A DNA stretch of 64,000 nt from Ensifer adhaerens (GTDB taxonomy: Bacteria > Pseudomonadota > Alphaproteobacteria > Rhizobiales > Rhizobiaceae). The stretch lies in assembly GCF_002940685.1 (NCBI RefSeq), contig NZ_PNFP01000008.1:62001-126000 (forward strand), written 5' to 3'. Under the pieces are notes generated by a model. It did not search any database, was not told where the DNA came from, and worked only from the letters and a program-made list of their open reading frames with translations. Positions 56,546-64,000 of this stretch are shown in pieces. Position 1 is the first letter of the stretch. Every line of letters begins with the position of its first letter. Both the position numbers and the translations under genes were made by a program.

Positions 56546-58111
56546 ATGTTCGAGAGCCTCCAGGACCGCCTTGGTTCCATATTGAATGGACTGACCGGCC
56601 GCGGCGCATTGTCGGAAGCCGATGTTTCCGCTGCGCTCCGCGAGGTTCGCCGTGCGCTGCTCGAAGCCGACGTCGCGCTCGACGTCGTGCGCTCCTTTAC
56701 CGAAAAGGTTCGTGAAAAGGCCGTCGGCGCCGAGATCCTGAAGTCGATCAAGCCGGGCCAGATGGTCGTCAAGATCGTCCATGACCAGCTCGTCGAGATG
56801 CTCGGCTCCGAGGGCGTCACCATCGACCTCAACGCGCCGGCGCCGGTCGTCATCATGATGGTCGGTCTGCAGGGCTCGGGTAAGACGACGACCACCGGCA
56901 AGATCGCCAGCCGGATGAAGACCAGGGACAAGAAGAAGGTCCTGATGGCTTCGCTCGACACGCGTCGCCCGGCAGCCCAGGAACAGCTTCGCCAGCTCGG
57001 CGTGCAGACCGGTGTCGACACGCTGCCTGTTATCGCCGGTCAGTCGCCGACCGATATCGCTTCGCGCGCCGTCCAGGCTGCCAAGCTCGGCGGCCATGAC
57101 GTCGTCATCCTCGACACCGCCGGCCGCACCCATATCGACGAGCCGCTGATGATCGAGATGGCGGAGATCAAGCGGAAGTCCAATCCGCATGAAATCCTGC
57201 TCGTGGCCGATGCGCTGACCGGTCAGGACGCCGTCAATCTCGCCCGCAACTTCGACGAACGCGTCGGCATCACCGGCCTGGTGCTTACCCGCATGGACGG
57301 TGACGGCCGTGGCGGTGCTGCCCTTTCGATGCGCGCGGTCACCGGCAAGCCGATCAAGCTCATCGGTGTCGGCGAAAAGATGGGCGAGCTCGAAGAGTTC
57401 CATCCCCGTCGCGTCGCCGACCGCATCCTCGGCATGGGCGACATCGTCTCGCTCGTCGAAAAGGCGGCCGAAAACATCGACGCCGAGAAGGCGGCCGCCA
57501 TGGCCGCCAAGATGGCCAAGGGCAAGTTCGATCTGAACGACCTTGCCGACCAGCTTGGCCAGATGCAGAAGATGGGCGGCATGGGCGGCATTATGGGCCT
57601 GATGCCCGGCATGGCCGGCATGAAGGACAAGATGGCTGCCGCCGGCCTCGACGACAGCCTGTTCAAGCGCCAGCTCGCCATCATCTCGTCGATGACCAAG
57701 GCAGAGCGCGCCAACCCGGACCTCTTGAAGCATTCGCGCAAGAAGCGTATCGCCGCCGGTTCCGGCACCGATGCCGCCGACATCAACAAGCTTCTGAAGA
57801 TGCACCGCCAGATGGCGGACATGATGAAGATGATCGGCGGCAAGGGCAAAGGCGGCATGATGAAGCAGATGATGGGCGGCCTTGCCAACAAGATGGGGCT
57901 TGGCGGCCTCGGTGGCGGCGGCATGCCCGATCTGTCGAAGCTCGACCCGAAGCAGCTCGAAGCCCTGCAGAAGCAGGCCGAAGCTGCCGGTCTGAAGCCG
58001 GGCGGCATGCCTGGCCTCGGCGGTGGTGGGCTTCCGGGTCTCGGCGGCGCCAAGCTTCCGGGCCTCGGGGGCGGTTTCCCCGGCCTTCCCGGCCTGCCGA
58101 AGAAGAAGTGA
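56546..58111 (+). CDS. ffh: Signal recognition particle protein Ffh
   Basis: 521 residues. N domain (FESLQDRLGSILNGLTGRGALSEADV...), GTPase G domain (GLQGSGKTTTTGKIASRM, DTRRPAAQEQL, DTAGRTHIDEPLM, TRMDGDGRGG) and a methionine-rich M domain (LGQMQKMGGMGGIMGLMPGMAGMKDKMAAAG) that binds SRP RNA and signal sequences. A Gly/Pro/Leu repeat tail (PGLGGGGLPGLGGAKLPGLGGG) extends it beyond the roughly 450 residues usual in Escherichia coli. ATG at 56546 preferred over the upstream open frame. Confidence 0.96.
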   Translation: MFESLQDRLGSILNGLTGRGALSEADVSAALREVRRALLEADVALDVVRSFTEKVREKAVGAEILKSIKPGQMVVKIVHDQLVEMLGSEGVTIDLNAPAPVVIMMVGLQGSGKTTTTGKIASRMKTRDKKKVLMASLDTRRPAAQEQLRQLGVQTGVDTLPVIAGQSPTDIASRAVQAAKLGGHDVVILDTAGRTHIDEPLMIEMAEIKRKSNPHEILLVADALTGQDAVNLARNFDERVGITGLVLTRMDGDGRGGAALSMRAVTGKPIKLIGVGEKMGELEEFHPRRVADRILGMGDIVSLVEKAAENIDAEKAAAMAAKMAKGKFDLNDLADQLGQMQKMGGMGGIMGLMPGMAGMKDKMAAAGLDDSLFKRQLAIISSMTKAERANPDLLKHSRKKRIAAGSGTDAADINKLLKMHRQMADMMKMIGGKGKGGMMKQMMGGLANKMGLGGLGGGGMPDLSKLDPKQLEALQKQAEAAGLKPGGMPGLGGGGLPGLGGAKLPGLGGGFPGLPGLPKKK

Positions 58112-58125
58112 GGATCGTTTGAGAG

Positions 58126-58461
58126 ATGATTGATCCCGAAATCAAACAGGAATTGGCGGGTTACCGGCAGTCGATCGACAACATCGATGCCGCACTCGTC
58201 CACATGCTGGCCGAACGCTTCCGCTGCACCCAGGCAGTCGGCGTTCTCAAGGCCAAGCACGAACTGCCGCCGGCCGACCCGGCGCGCGAAGAATACCAGA
58301 TCGAACGCCTGCGCCGCCTGGCCAAGGATGCCAATCTGGATCCGGATTTCGCCGAGAAGTTCCTGAACTTCATCATCAAGGAAGTCATCCGGCATCATGA
58401 AGCCATCGCCGCCGATCGCTCGCATTCCGCGAGCGCCGCCGGCACAAACCATTCCGCTTGA
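58126..58461 (+). CDS. Chorismate mutase, AroQ type
   Basis: 111 residues, all-helical AroQ fold ([50 protein letters not shown]). Converts chorismate to prephenate for Phe and Tyr. Conserved Arg, Lys and Glu positions of the active site appear in [15 protein letters not shown] and [10 protein letters not shown]. Lies 14 bases after ffh and 37 bases before rpsP; stand-alone rather than fused to prephenate dehydratase. Confidence 0.9.
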   Translation: MIDPEIKQELAGYRQSIDNIDAALVHMLAERFRCTQAVGVLKAKHELPPADPAREEYQIERLRRLAKDANLDPDFAEKFLNFIIKEVIRHHEAIAADRSHSASAAGTNHSA

Positions 58462-58498
58462 ACGAAGCGGTCAAGAAAGCCTGCAAGGAGTTACTCAA

Positions 58499-58861
58499 AT
58501 GGCACTGAAAATTCGTCTCGCCCGTGGCGGTTCCAAGAAGCGTCCGTACTACCAGATCGTCGTTGCCGACGCCCGCAGCCCGCGTGACGGCCGCTTCCTC
58601 GAGAAGATCGGCTCCTGGAACCCGATGCTCGGCAAGGACGACGAAAAGCGCGTCGAGCTCGACGCCGAGCGCGTCAACCACTGGATCGCCCAGGGCGCCC
58701 AGCCGACCGACCGCGTTCTGCGCTTCCTCGACCAGGCTGGCCTCGCAAAGCGTCCGGCTCGCAGCAACCCGACGAAGGCTGTTCCGGGCAAGAAGGCTCA
58801 GGAGCGCGCTGCTGAAGCCAAGCAGAAGGCTGAAGACGCCGCTGCTGCCGCTGCTGAATAA
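58499..58861 (+). CDS. rpsP: 30S ribosomal protein S16
   Basis: 120 residues beginning [33 protein letters not shown], diagnostic of S16. The C-terminal Lys/Ala/Glu-rich extension ([22 protein letters not shown]) is common in alphaproteobacteria. ATG at 58499; the frame is open upstream. Confidence 0.97.
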   Translation: MALKIRLARGGSKKRPYYQIVVADARSPRDGRFLEKIGSWNPMLGKDDEKRVELDAERVNHWIAQGAQPTDRVLRFLDQAGLAKRPARSNPTKAVPGKKAQERAAEAKQKAEDAAAAAAE

Positions 58862-58876
58862 TAGCCGGCGAACGGT

Positions 58877-58918
58877 CCGGAGAGCGATCGGCGGTCTTCT
58901 GCCGACGCACCTCTCCGG
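58877..58918 (+). terminator. Hairpin after rpsP
   Basis: CCGGAGAG and CTCTCCGG enclose an inner TCGGC/GCCGA stem, 16 bases after the rpsP stop. It has no T-tract and is probably a 3'-end or processing structure next to the terminator at 58934. Confidence 0.45.
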
Positions 58919-58933
58919 CTGGCCGTGACTTAA

Positions 58934-58966
58934 GGAAACGGGTGGCATTTCCATGCCGCCCGTTTT
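58934..58966 (+). terminator. Terminator-like hairpin between rpsP and rimM
   Basis: GGAAACGGG-T-GGCAT pairs with ATGCC-G-CCCGTTTTCC around TTCC, with TTTTCC at the end. It suggests rimM-trmD can be transcribed separately from rpsP. Confidence 0.65.
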
Positions 58967-59006
58967 CCGTTATGTGCACCGAGATATACCGAAACGGACG
59001 CGCACG

Positions 59007-59570
59007 ATGAGCAAACTCGAAAACCCGGTTCTGATGGCGACGATCGGCGCGGCGCAAGGCCTGCGCGGCGAGGTCAGGGTCAAGTCCTTTACCGACGATC
59101 CGACCGCGCTCGGCGACTACGGCAACCTGCACAGCGCCGACGGCCGAGTGTTCGAGGTGCTGGAAATCCGAGAGGCGAAGAATGTCGTCATCGTGCGTTT
59201 TCGTGGCGTCAACGACCGCAACGCGGCCGAGGCGCTCAACGGTCTCGACCTGTTCATCGAACGGGACAACCTGCCCGACGAGGATCTGGATGAAGACGAG
59301 TTCTTCTACGCCGATCTCGAGGGCCTCGAAGCGATCGACGGCAATGGCACCAGCTATGGCAAGGTCAGCGGCGTCTTCGACTTTGGCGCCGGCGATCTGC
59401 TGGAGCTGAAGGGCCCGGGCCGGCGCCCGGTGCTGATCCCCTTTACCGAATGGTCGGTGCTGGAGATCGACCTGGAAGCGGGCAGGCTGCTCGTCGATCC
59501 GGTGGCCGCAGGTCTTTCCGAAGACAAGGACCAGGATCCGGGCAATCCGTTTTCCGCAAAGCGCAAATGA
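59007..59570 (+). CDS. rimM: Ribosome maturation factor RimM
   Basis: 187 residues. N-terminal RimM beta-barrel ([24 protein letters not shown]) and C-terminal PRC-barrel domain ([12 protein letters not shown]...[18 protein letters not shown]...[23 protein letters not shown]). Assists 30S head assembly through S19. ATG at 59007 gives the family start; the 18 codons upstream run out of the terminator. Confidence 0.95.
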   Translation: MSKLENPVLMATIGAAQGLRGEVRVKSFTDDPTALGDYGNLHSADGRVFEVLEIREAKNVVIVRFRGVNDRNAAEALNGLDLFIERDNLPDEDLDEDEFFYADLEGLEAIDGNGTSYGKVSGVFDFGAGDLLELKGPGRRPVLIPFTEWSVLEIDLEAGRLLVDPVAAGLSEDKDQDPGNPFSAKRK

Positions 59571-59580
59571 GCGTGTGGCG

Positions 59581-60273
59581 ATGACCTTTCGCGCGACCGT
59601 TCTGACGCTTTATCCCGAAATGTTTCCGGGCCATCTCGGCGTTTCGCTGTCCGGCAAGGCGCTGGAGCGTGGCCAATGGGCGATCGAGGCGGTGCAGATC
59701 CGCGATTTCGCCGAGGACAAGCACCGCACCGTCGACGACACGCCGGCCGGTGGCGGCGCCGGCATGGTGCTGAAGCCGGATGTGCTCGCCCGGGCGATCG
59801 ACCAAGTTTCCGCGGATGACGATCGTCCGCGTCTGCTGATGAGCCCGCGCGGCCGCCCCCTGACGCAAGCGCGCGTGCGCGAGCTCGCCGATGGCCCCGG
59901 CGTCGTCATCGTCTGCGGACGGTTCGAAGGCGTCGACCAGCGGGTGATCGACGCCCGCGGCCTCGAAGAGGTTTCGATCGGCGACTATATTCTTTCGGGG
60001 GGCGAGCCGGCTGCCCTGACGCTGCTCGATGCCGTGGTGCGCATCCTGCCGGGCGTTATGGGCAACGCGCTTTCGGGCGTGCATGAAAGCTTTGAAGGCG
60101 GGCTGCTCGAGCATCCGCACTATACGCGGCCACAGGTCTTCGAGGGGCGCGAGATCCCGGCGGTGCTGACCTCCGGCAACCACGGTGCCATCGCCAAGTG
60201 GCGCGAAGGAGAGGCGCGGCGGCTGACCGCCGAGCGCCGGCCGGACCTGCTCGATCACCCCGTGAAGAAATAA
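59581..60273 (+). CDS. trmD: tRNA (guanine-N1-)-methyltransferase
   Basis: 230 residues. Methylates G37 of tRNAs carrying G36. SPOUT trefoil-knot motifs are [31 protein letters not shown] and [27 protein letters not shown]-like [19 protein letters not shown] at 59581 chosen over a GTG six bases upstream. Convergent with the TSUP gene, with a 19-base overlap of the 3' ends. Confidence 0.96.
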   Translation: MTFRATVLTLYPEMFPGHLGVSLSGKALERGQWAIEAVQIRDFAEDKHRTVDDTPAGGGAGMVLKPDVLARAIDQVSADDDRPRLLMSPRGRPLTQARVRELADGPGVVIVCGRFEGVDQRVIDARGLEEVSIGDYILSGGEPAALTLLDAVVRILPGVMGNALSGVHESFEGGLLEHPHYTRPQVFEGREIPAVLTSGNHGAIAKWREGEARRLTAERRPDLLDHPVKK

Positions 60274-61001
60274 TAGGCGGCGAGCAAAAGGCCGACGGCG
60301 ACGACCAGCGCACGGATGACCGCCTGCGGCACGCGCCTGGCCGCCCAGACGCCGGAATAGCCGCCAAGGGCGGCACCCGGCACCATGATCGCCGCATGCA
60401 GCCAGGAGACGACGCCGCCGGCGGCAAAGACGACGATGGCGATTGCGGCAATGACGACCGAGATGAAGTTCTTGAGCGCGTTCAGCCGGTGGTAGCCGCC
60501 GCCCGTCGCCAGCCCCAGCACTGCCAGCATCATGATGCCCATGCCGGCGCCGAAGAAGCCGCCATAGATGGAGGTGACGAACTGGGCGCCGATGCCGGCC
60601 GGGTTGATCGCATGCTCGTCGACGCGCGCCCTGGGTTTCAGGAGCGGCCCAGCGGCGAAGATCGCGGTCGCCGCCAGAAGCAGCCAGGGGACCAGCGCCC
60701 GGAAGGAGGCGTTGGAGAGCGAGATCAGGAGCAGCGCGCCGGCCAGACCGCCGAGGGCCGAGATCACGCCGAGCAGGATCGCATAGCGCTTGTCGGCGCG
60801 GATCTCCTTGCCATAGGCGAGCGCCGAGGTGATGTAGCCCGGGAACTGGATGATCGACGAGGTCGCATTGGCGACGATCGGCGAGAGACCGCCAAGCGTC
60901 ATTGCCCCGAAGGTCAGGAAGGTTCCGCCGCCGGCGATGGCGTTGACGACGCCGGACAGGAAGCCGGCTGCAAACAGCATGAGTATTTCGAAGATATGCA
61001 T
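60255..61001 (-). CDS. TSUP/TauE/SafE family transporter
   Basis: 248 residues with about seven to eight membrane helices. Conserved [28 protein letters not shown] (about 24-51) and [19 protein letters not shown] blocks define the TauE/SafE (formerly DUF81) family, which moves sulfite, sulfoacetate or similar organic anions. ATG at 61001 chosen; the open frame upstream lacks homology. Convergent with trmD. Confidence 0.88.
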   Translation of the reverse strand: MHIFEILMLFAAGFLSGVVNAIAGGGTFLTFGAMTLGGLSPIVANATSSIIQFPGYITSALAYGKEIRADKRYAILLGVISALGGLAGALLLISLSNASFRALVPWLLLAATAIFAAGPLLKPRARVDEHAINPAGIGAQFVTSIYGGFFGAGMGIMMLAVLGLATGGGYHRLNALKNFISVVIAAIAIVVFAAGGVVSWLHAAIMVPGAALGGYSGVWAARRVPQAVIRALVVAVGLLLAAYYFFTG

Positions 61002-61327
61002 GGTCTCCCCCGACCCCTCATGCTCGGGATAGCCGGTGGTTGTGCCGGCCGCAAGCCCGTTGCATCGGACAATCATCACGCCCGTGTTTGCGCATTTTCT
61101 GATAAAATCGGCTTTCCAGGCGCGGATGCCCTAGAAATTATGGCGTTCGGGGATGACAAGGCGAAGCGATTGGTGTATGTGCCGCCCCGGTTCGGGTTCC
61201 ATGCCCGTCGACCAAAACAAAGAATGGCGAATCCGCTCCTGCCGGTACCGGCAAGACCTGAAGGCTGGCCCGACAGGTTCATCGAGAGCGCTCTGGCTGT
61301 TTCAGAAGAACTTGAAAGGTTAGACCG

Positions 61328-61846
61328 ATGAACATCATCCAGCAGCTGGAAGCCGAACAGGCCGCCAAGATCGCCGCCAAGCGCACCCTTCCGGAATTCT
61401 CCGCAGGCGACACTCTGCGCGTCAACGTCCGCGTTGTCGAAGGCAACCGTACCCGCGTCCAGGCCTACGAAGGCGTCTGCATCGCTCGTTCGGGCGGCGG
61501 CATCAACGAGAGCTTCACCGTTCGCAAGATCTCCTACGGCGAAGGCGTCGAGCGCGTATTCCCGGTTTACTCTCCGCTCGTCGAGAGCGTCGAAGTGGTT
61601 CGCCGCGGTAAGGTCCGTCGCGCCAAGCTCTACTACCTGCGCGATCGTCGCGGCAAGTCGGCTCGTATCGTCGAGAACACCGGCACGCGCGCCCGCAAGC
61701 TGAACGAAGCCGAGCGCCAGGCGATTGCCGAGGAAAAGGCACGCATCGAGGCTGAAAAGGTTGCAGCAGCTCAGGCGCTCGCCGCCGAGAAGGCAGCAGC
61801 CGAAGCTGCCGAAGCAAAGGCAGCAGCGGAAGCCGCAGCAGAATAA
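61328..61846 (+). CDS. rplS: 50S ribosomal protein L19
   Basis: 172 residues. [58 protein letters not shown] is diagnostic of L19. The C-terminal 50 residues are Ala/Glu-rich coiled-coil ([32 protein letters not shown]), longer than the Escherichia coli protein and common in rhizobia. Strong terminator downstream. Confidence 0.97.
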   Translation: MNIIQQLEAEQAAKIAAKRTLPEFSAGDTLRVNVRVVEGNRTRVQAYEGVCIARSGGGINESFTVRKISYGEGVERVFPVYSPLVESVEVVRRGKVRRAKLYYLRDRRGKSARIVENTGTRARKLNEAERQAIAEEKARIEAEKVAAAQALAAEKAAAEAAEAKAAAEAAAE

Positions 61847-61871
61847 GTTTTCATTCCTCCTGGAATGTTGG

Positions 61872-61900
61872 AAAGGCGGCCTCGGCCGCCTTTCTTTTTT
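61872..61900 (+). terminator. Terminator of rplS
   Basis: AAAGGCGGC-CTC-GGCCGCCTTT with TTTCTTTTTT, 26 bases after the stop. Confidence 0.9.
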
Positions 61901-61971
61901 GGTACTATCCGCTTGTCTTTCCGTCTGAATTTGTGACATTTTCCGCTGCCACAATTTTCGGGAGCCCTCCA

Positions 61972-62781
61972 ATGACAATCCGTCGCCACGTGCTTGCGGG
62001 CATCGCAGCTGCACTTGCCGTTCCATTCGCATTTTCTGCACCGGCCGTTGCCAGCGACCTGCCGGATCTCGGCGGCAAGACGGTCGTCGTCGTCACGGAG
62101 AACGCCTACCCGCCGCTGCAGTTCGTCGACCCGAAGACCGGCGAGGCCAAGGGCTGGGAATACGACGCCATGAACGAGATCGCCAAGCGATTGAATTTCA
62201 AGGTCGAATACCAGAACACCAGCTGGGACGCGATGATCCAGGCGGTGCATGACGGCCAGTACCAGATCGGCATGACCGGCATCACCATCAAGGACGATCG
62301 CAAGGAAAAGGTCGACTTCTCGGATCCCTACATGCGTTCGCAGCAGTTCATGCTCGTGCGCAGCGACGAGACCCGCTTCAACGACGGCAAGAGCTTCGGC
62401 GCCTTCGCAGACGGCCTCGTCGGCGCGCAGCCGGGCACCTCGCCGTTCTACACCGCCGTCTATGAAATGCTCGACGGCAACGAGCAGAACCCGCGCATCA
62501 AGCTGTTCGAGACGTTCGGTGCGACCGTTCAGGCGTTGAAGGCCGGCGACGTCGACGTGGTGCTGACCGATAGCGTTGCCGCCAAGGGTTACGTCGATTC
62601 CTCCGAAGGCAAGCTCAAGGTCGTCGGCGGACCGCTCGGCACCGAGGATTTCGGCTTCATCTTCCCGAAGGGGTCCGATCTCGTGGCTCCGATCAACGCC
62701 GCGATCAAGGCGCTGAAGGAAGACGGCACCTTCGACGCGCTCGATAAGAAGTGGTTCCTCGAATACAAGATGGGCGGCTGA
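61972..62781 (+). CDS. Amino acid ABC transporter substrate-binding protein
   Basis: 269 residues. Signal peptide [27 protein letters not shown], then the SBP_bac_3 domain ([64 protein letters not shown]). Periplasmic receptor for a polar amino acid or related compound. Starts after its own leader; the permease gene follows 9 bases downstream. Confidence 0.92.
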   Translation: MTIRRHVLAGIAAALAVPFAFSAPAVASDLPDLGGKTVVVVTENAYPPLQFVDPKTGEAKGWEYDAMNEIAKRLNFKVEYQNTSWDAMIQAVHDGQYQIGMTGITIKDDRKEKVDFSDPYMRSQQFMLVRSDETRFNDGKSFGAFADGLVGAQPGTSPFYTAVYEMLDGNEQNPRIKLFETFGATVQALKAGDVDVVLTDSVAAKGYVDSSEGKLKVVGGPLGTEDFGFIFPKGSDLVAPINAAIKALKEDGTFDALDKKWFLEYKMGG

Positions 62782-62790
62782 TCGTAGGCT

Positions 62791-63612
62791 ATGGCCGCTC
62801 CACAATCTTCAGACATGTCCGGCAAGGGCGACTATCCCTGGTGGTTGGTCGCCCTTCTTGTGATCGCCGTGGCGCTTGCCGCGGTGATCGTCAGCAATGA
62901 CATCTTTTCGGAAGTCTTCACCGTCGTCCTCAAGGGCCTTGGCGTCACTGTCTTCGTGACCCTCATGGGCTTCGTGCTGGCAACGACGCTCGGCCTCGGC
63001 GTCGCGCTGATGGCGCTCTCCGAGCATTCGGCGCTCAGGCAGATCGCCCGCTTCTATACCGAAGTGATCCGCGGGGTGCCGATCCTGGTGCTCTTGTTCT
63101 ACATCGCCTTTGTCGGTGCGCCGGCGATCGTGGTCGCCGCCAACTTCATCTTGGCGCCACTGATCAGCGCCGGCTGGATGGAGCCCGTCGTCGTACGCGA
63201 CATCTCGTTGATGTGGCGGGCGATCATTGCGTTGATGATCGGCTATTCGGCCTTCATCGCCGAAGTGTTCCGCGCCGGCATTCTCTCGGTCGACAAGGGG
63301 CAGGTCGAGGCCGCCAAGGCGCTCGGGCTTTCGCGCTACCAGCGCTTCCGCCTCGTCATCTTCCCGCAGGCGATCCGCGTGATCCTGCCGCCGCTTGGCA
63401 ACGACTTTATTGCCATGGTCAAGGACAGCTCACTCGTCTCGGTGCTCGGCGTCGCCGACATCACGCAGATGGGTAAGGTCTATGCCTCCGGGTCCTTTCG
63501 CTTCTTCGAGACCTATTCGATCGTCGCCTATGTCTATCTGGTGCTGACCATCGGTCTGTCGTTGGGACTGCGGGCGCTGGAGCGGCGGCTGAGGCGTGCC
63601 GAGCAGCGCTGA
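62791..63612 (+). CDS. Amino acid ABC transporter permease (HisM/GlnP family)
   Basis: 273 residues with about five to six membrane helices. EAA loop VEAAKALGLSRYQRFRLVIFPQAIRVILPPLGNDFIAMVKDSSLVSVLG and the IRGVPILVLLFYIAFVG segment identify the polar amino acid permease family. It partners the binding protein immediately upstream. No ATP-binding gene follows within the window; leuC comes next. Confidence 0.92.
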   Translation: MAAPQSSDMSGKGDYPWWLVALLVIAVALAAVIVSNDIFSEVFTVVLKGLGVTVFVTLMGFVLATTLGLGVALMALSEHSALRQIARFYTEVIRGVPILVLLFYIAFVGAPAIVVAANFILAPLISAGWMEPVVVRDISLMWRAIIALMIGYSAFIAEVFRAGILSVDKGQVEAAKALGLSRYQRFRLVIFPQAIRVILPPLGNDFIAMVKDSSLVSVLGVADITQMGKVYASGSFRFFETYSIVAYVYLVLTIGLSLGLRALERRLRRAEQR

Positions 63613-63854
63613 GCGCGATCACGCCAATTGCCGACCTGTCAAAAAATTGATATGTACGCGCTCATGGAATCCAAATTCGGATGTCGCGAACAGAAAATCG
63701 TCGTGCTGCAGGACCACAAGCGCCTGCCGGCACGCTTTTTTGCGCGCGTCCACGGGGCGCTTACAAGCCGCCTTTCCTGATCCCCCGATCAGTGCCTCCG
63801 GCCGCCTTGCCGCCGGCTTCCTGCCTCTTTTGAAAACTCGATGGATATACCGCC

Positions 63855-64000
63855 ATGAGCGCACCGCGTACCCTCTATGACAAGATCTGGGACGACCACC
63901 TGGTCAACGAACAGGAAGACGGCACCTGTCTTCTCTACATCGATCGTCACCTCGTTCACGAAGTGACGAGCCCGCAGGCCTTCGAGGGCCTGCGCATGGC
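63855..64000 (+). CDS. leuC: 3-isopropylmalate dehydratase large subunit (partial, 5' end only)
   Basis: The first 48 codons read [20 protein letters not shown] then [29 protein letters not shown], which is the LeuC N-terminus. Isomerises 2- to 3-isopropylmalate in leucine synthesis with LeuD, using a 4Fe-4S cluster whose ligands are outside the window. The 242-bp gap before it contains a pyrimidine-rich stretch but no clear leader peptide. Confidence 0.93.
   Translation, partial: MSAPRTLYDKIWDDHLVNEQEDGTCLLYIDRHLVHEVTSPQAFEGLRM

Noticed and set aside
63652-63780. 42-codon open frame ahead of leuC as a leader peptide
   Set aside because: No ribosome binding site, no run of leucine codons, and no paired terminator structure.

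Overview
The window is a gene-dense, GC-rich stretch of a Rhizobiales chromosome, most like Ensifer/Sinorhizobium. This rests on protein character and gene order: phaR divergent from phbA-phbB, fdxA-carD-rpoH2 in a row, thiBPQ behind a TPP riboswitch, ccmABCDG beside acnA, dapF-mtaB-ftsY-yciB, ffh-aroQ-rpsP-rimM-trmD-rplS, IalB, DUF1223, DUF2585 and DUF2794 proteins, and a SUV3-like helicase. I see no phage, transposase, integrase, CRISPR array, tRNA or rRNA. The window edges cut ispA (left) and leuC (right).

Layout. 1-4.7 kb: ispA (partial), mtgA, a 2H-phosphoesterase-like protein, a glutathione transferase, rpmF, a small membrane protein, phaR. 4.9-7.3 kb: polyhydroxybutyrate genes phbA and phbB with a small exported protein between them. 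7.3-11.4 kb: a 0.6-kb non-coding stretch very rich in GANTC (CcrM methylation) sites, then the helicase and an S4-domain protein. 11.7-14.2 kb: fdxA, carD, rpoH2. 14.4-21.1 kb: M48 lipoprotein protease, thiamine uptake operon thiB-thiP-thiQ with riboswitch, a GNAT, thiN. 21-30 kb: ABC-F ATPase, MarR-MFS pair, argG, LysE exporter, a TrpXYZ-like ABC transporter. 30-41.6 kb: rlmN, ialB, DUF1232, phhB, a low-molecular-weight phosphatase, thpR, tesA divergent from an ABC exporter pair, a Bax-inhibitor-1 family protein, GNAT, an unusual epimerase, DUF2794. 41.9-49.3 kb: DUF1223, acnA, cytochrome c maturation genes ccmA-B-C-D-G (ccmD is only 58 codons), a small secreted protein. 49.4-56.3 kb: the minus-strand dapF-mtaB-ftsY-yciB-DUF2585 run, a metallo-beta-lactamase-fold protein divergent from a MarR regulator. 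56.5-64 kb: ffh, aroQ-type chorismate mutase, rpsP, rimM, trmD, a TSUP exporter, rplS, an amino-acid ABC transporter without an ATPase, start of leuC.

How the genes work together. Thiamine is taken up by ThiBPQ under TPP riboswitch control and ThiN converts it to TPP. PhaR is expected to couple polymer granule state to phbAB transcription. FtsY and Ffh, both encoded here, are the two protein GTPases of the co-translational targeting system. CcmA-D and CcmG handle heme export and apocytochrome c reduction. RpoH2 is a stress sigma factor with a plausible RpoE2-type promoter in front of it.

Most of the window is core genome. The signals least explained by known genes are non-coding: 14 GANTC sites in 335 bp ahead of the helicase gene, two overlapping mutually exclusive hairpins ahead of the Bax-inhibitor-1 gene, and palindromic repeat elements, one of which supplies the stop codon of the DUF2794 gene.
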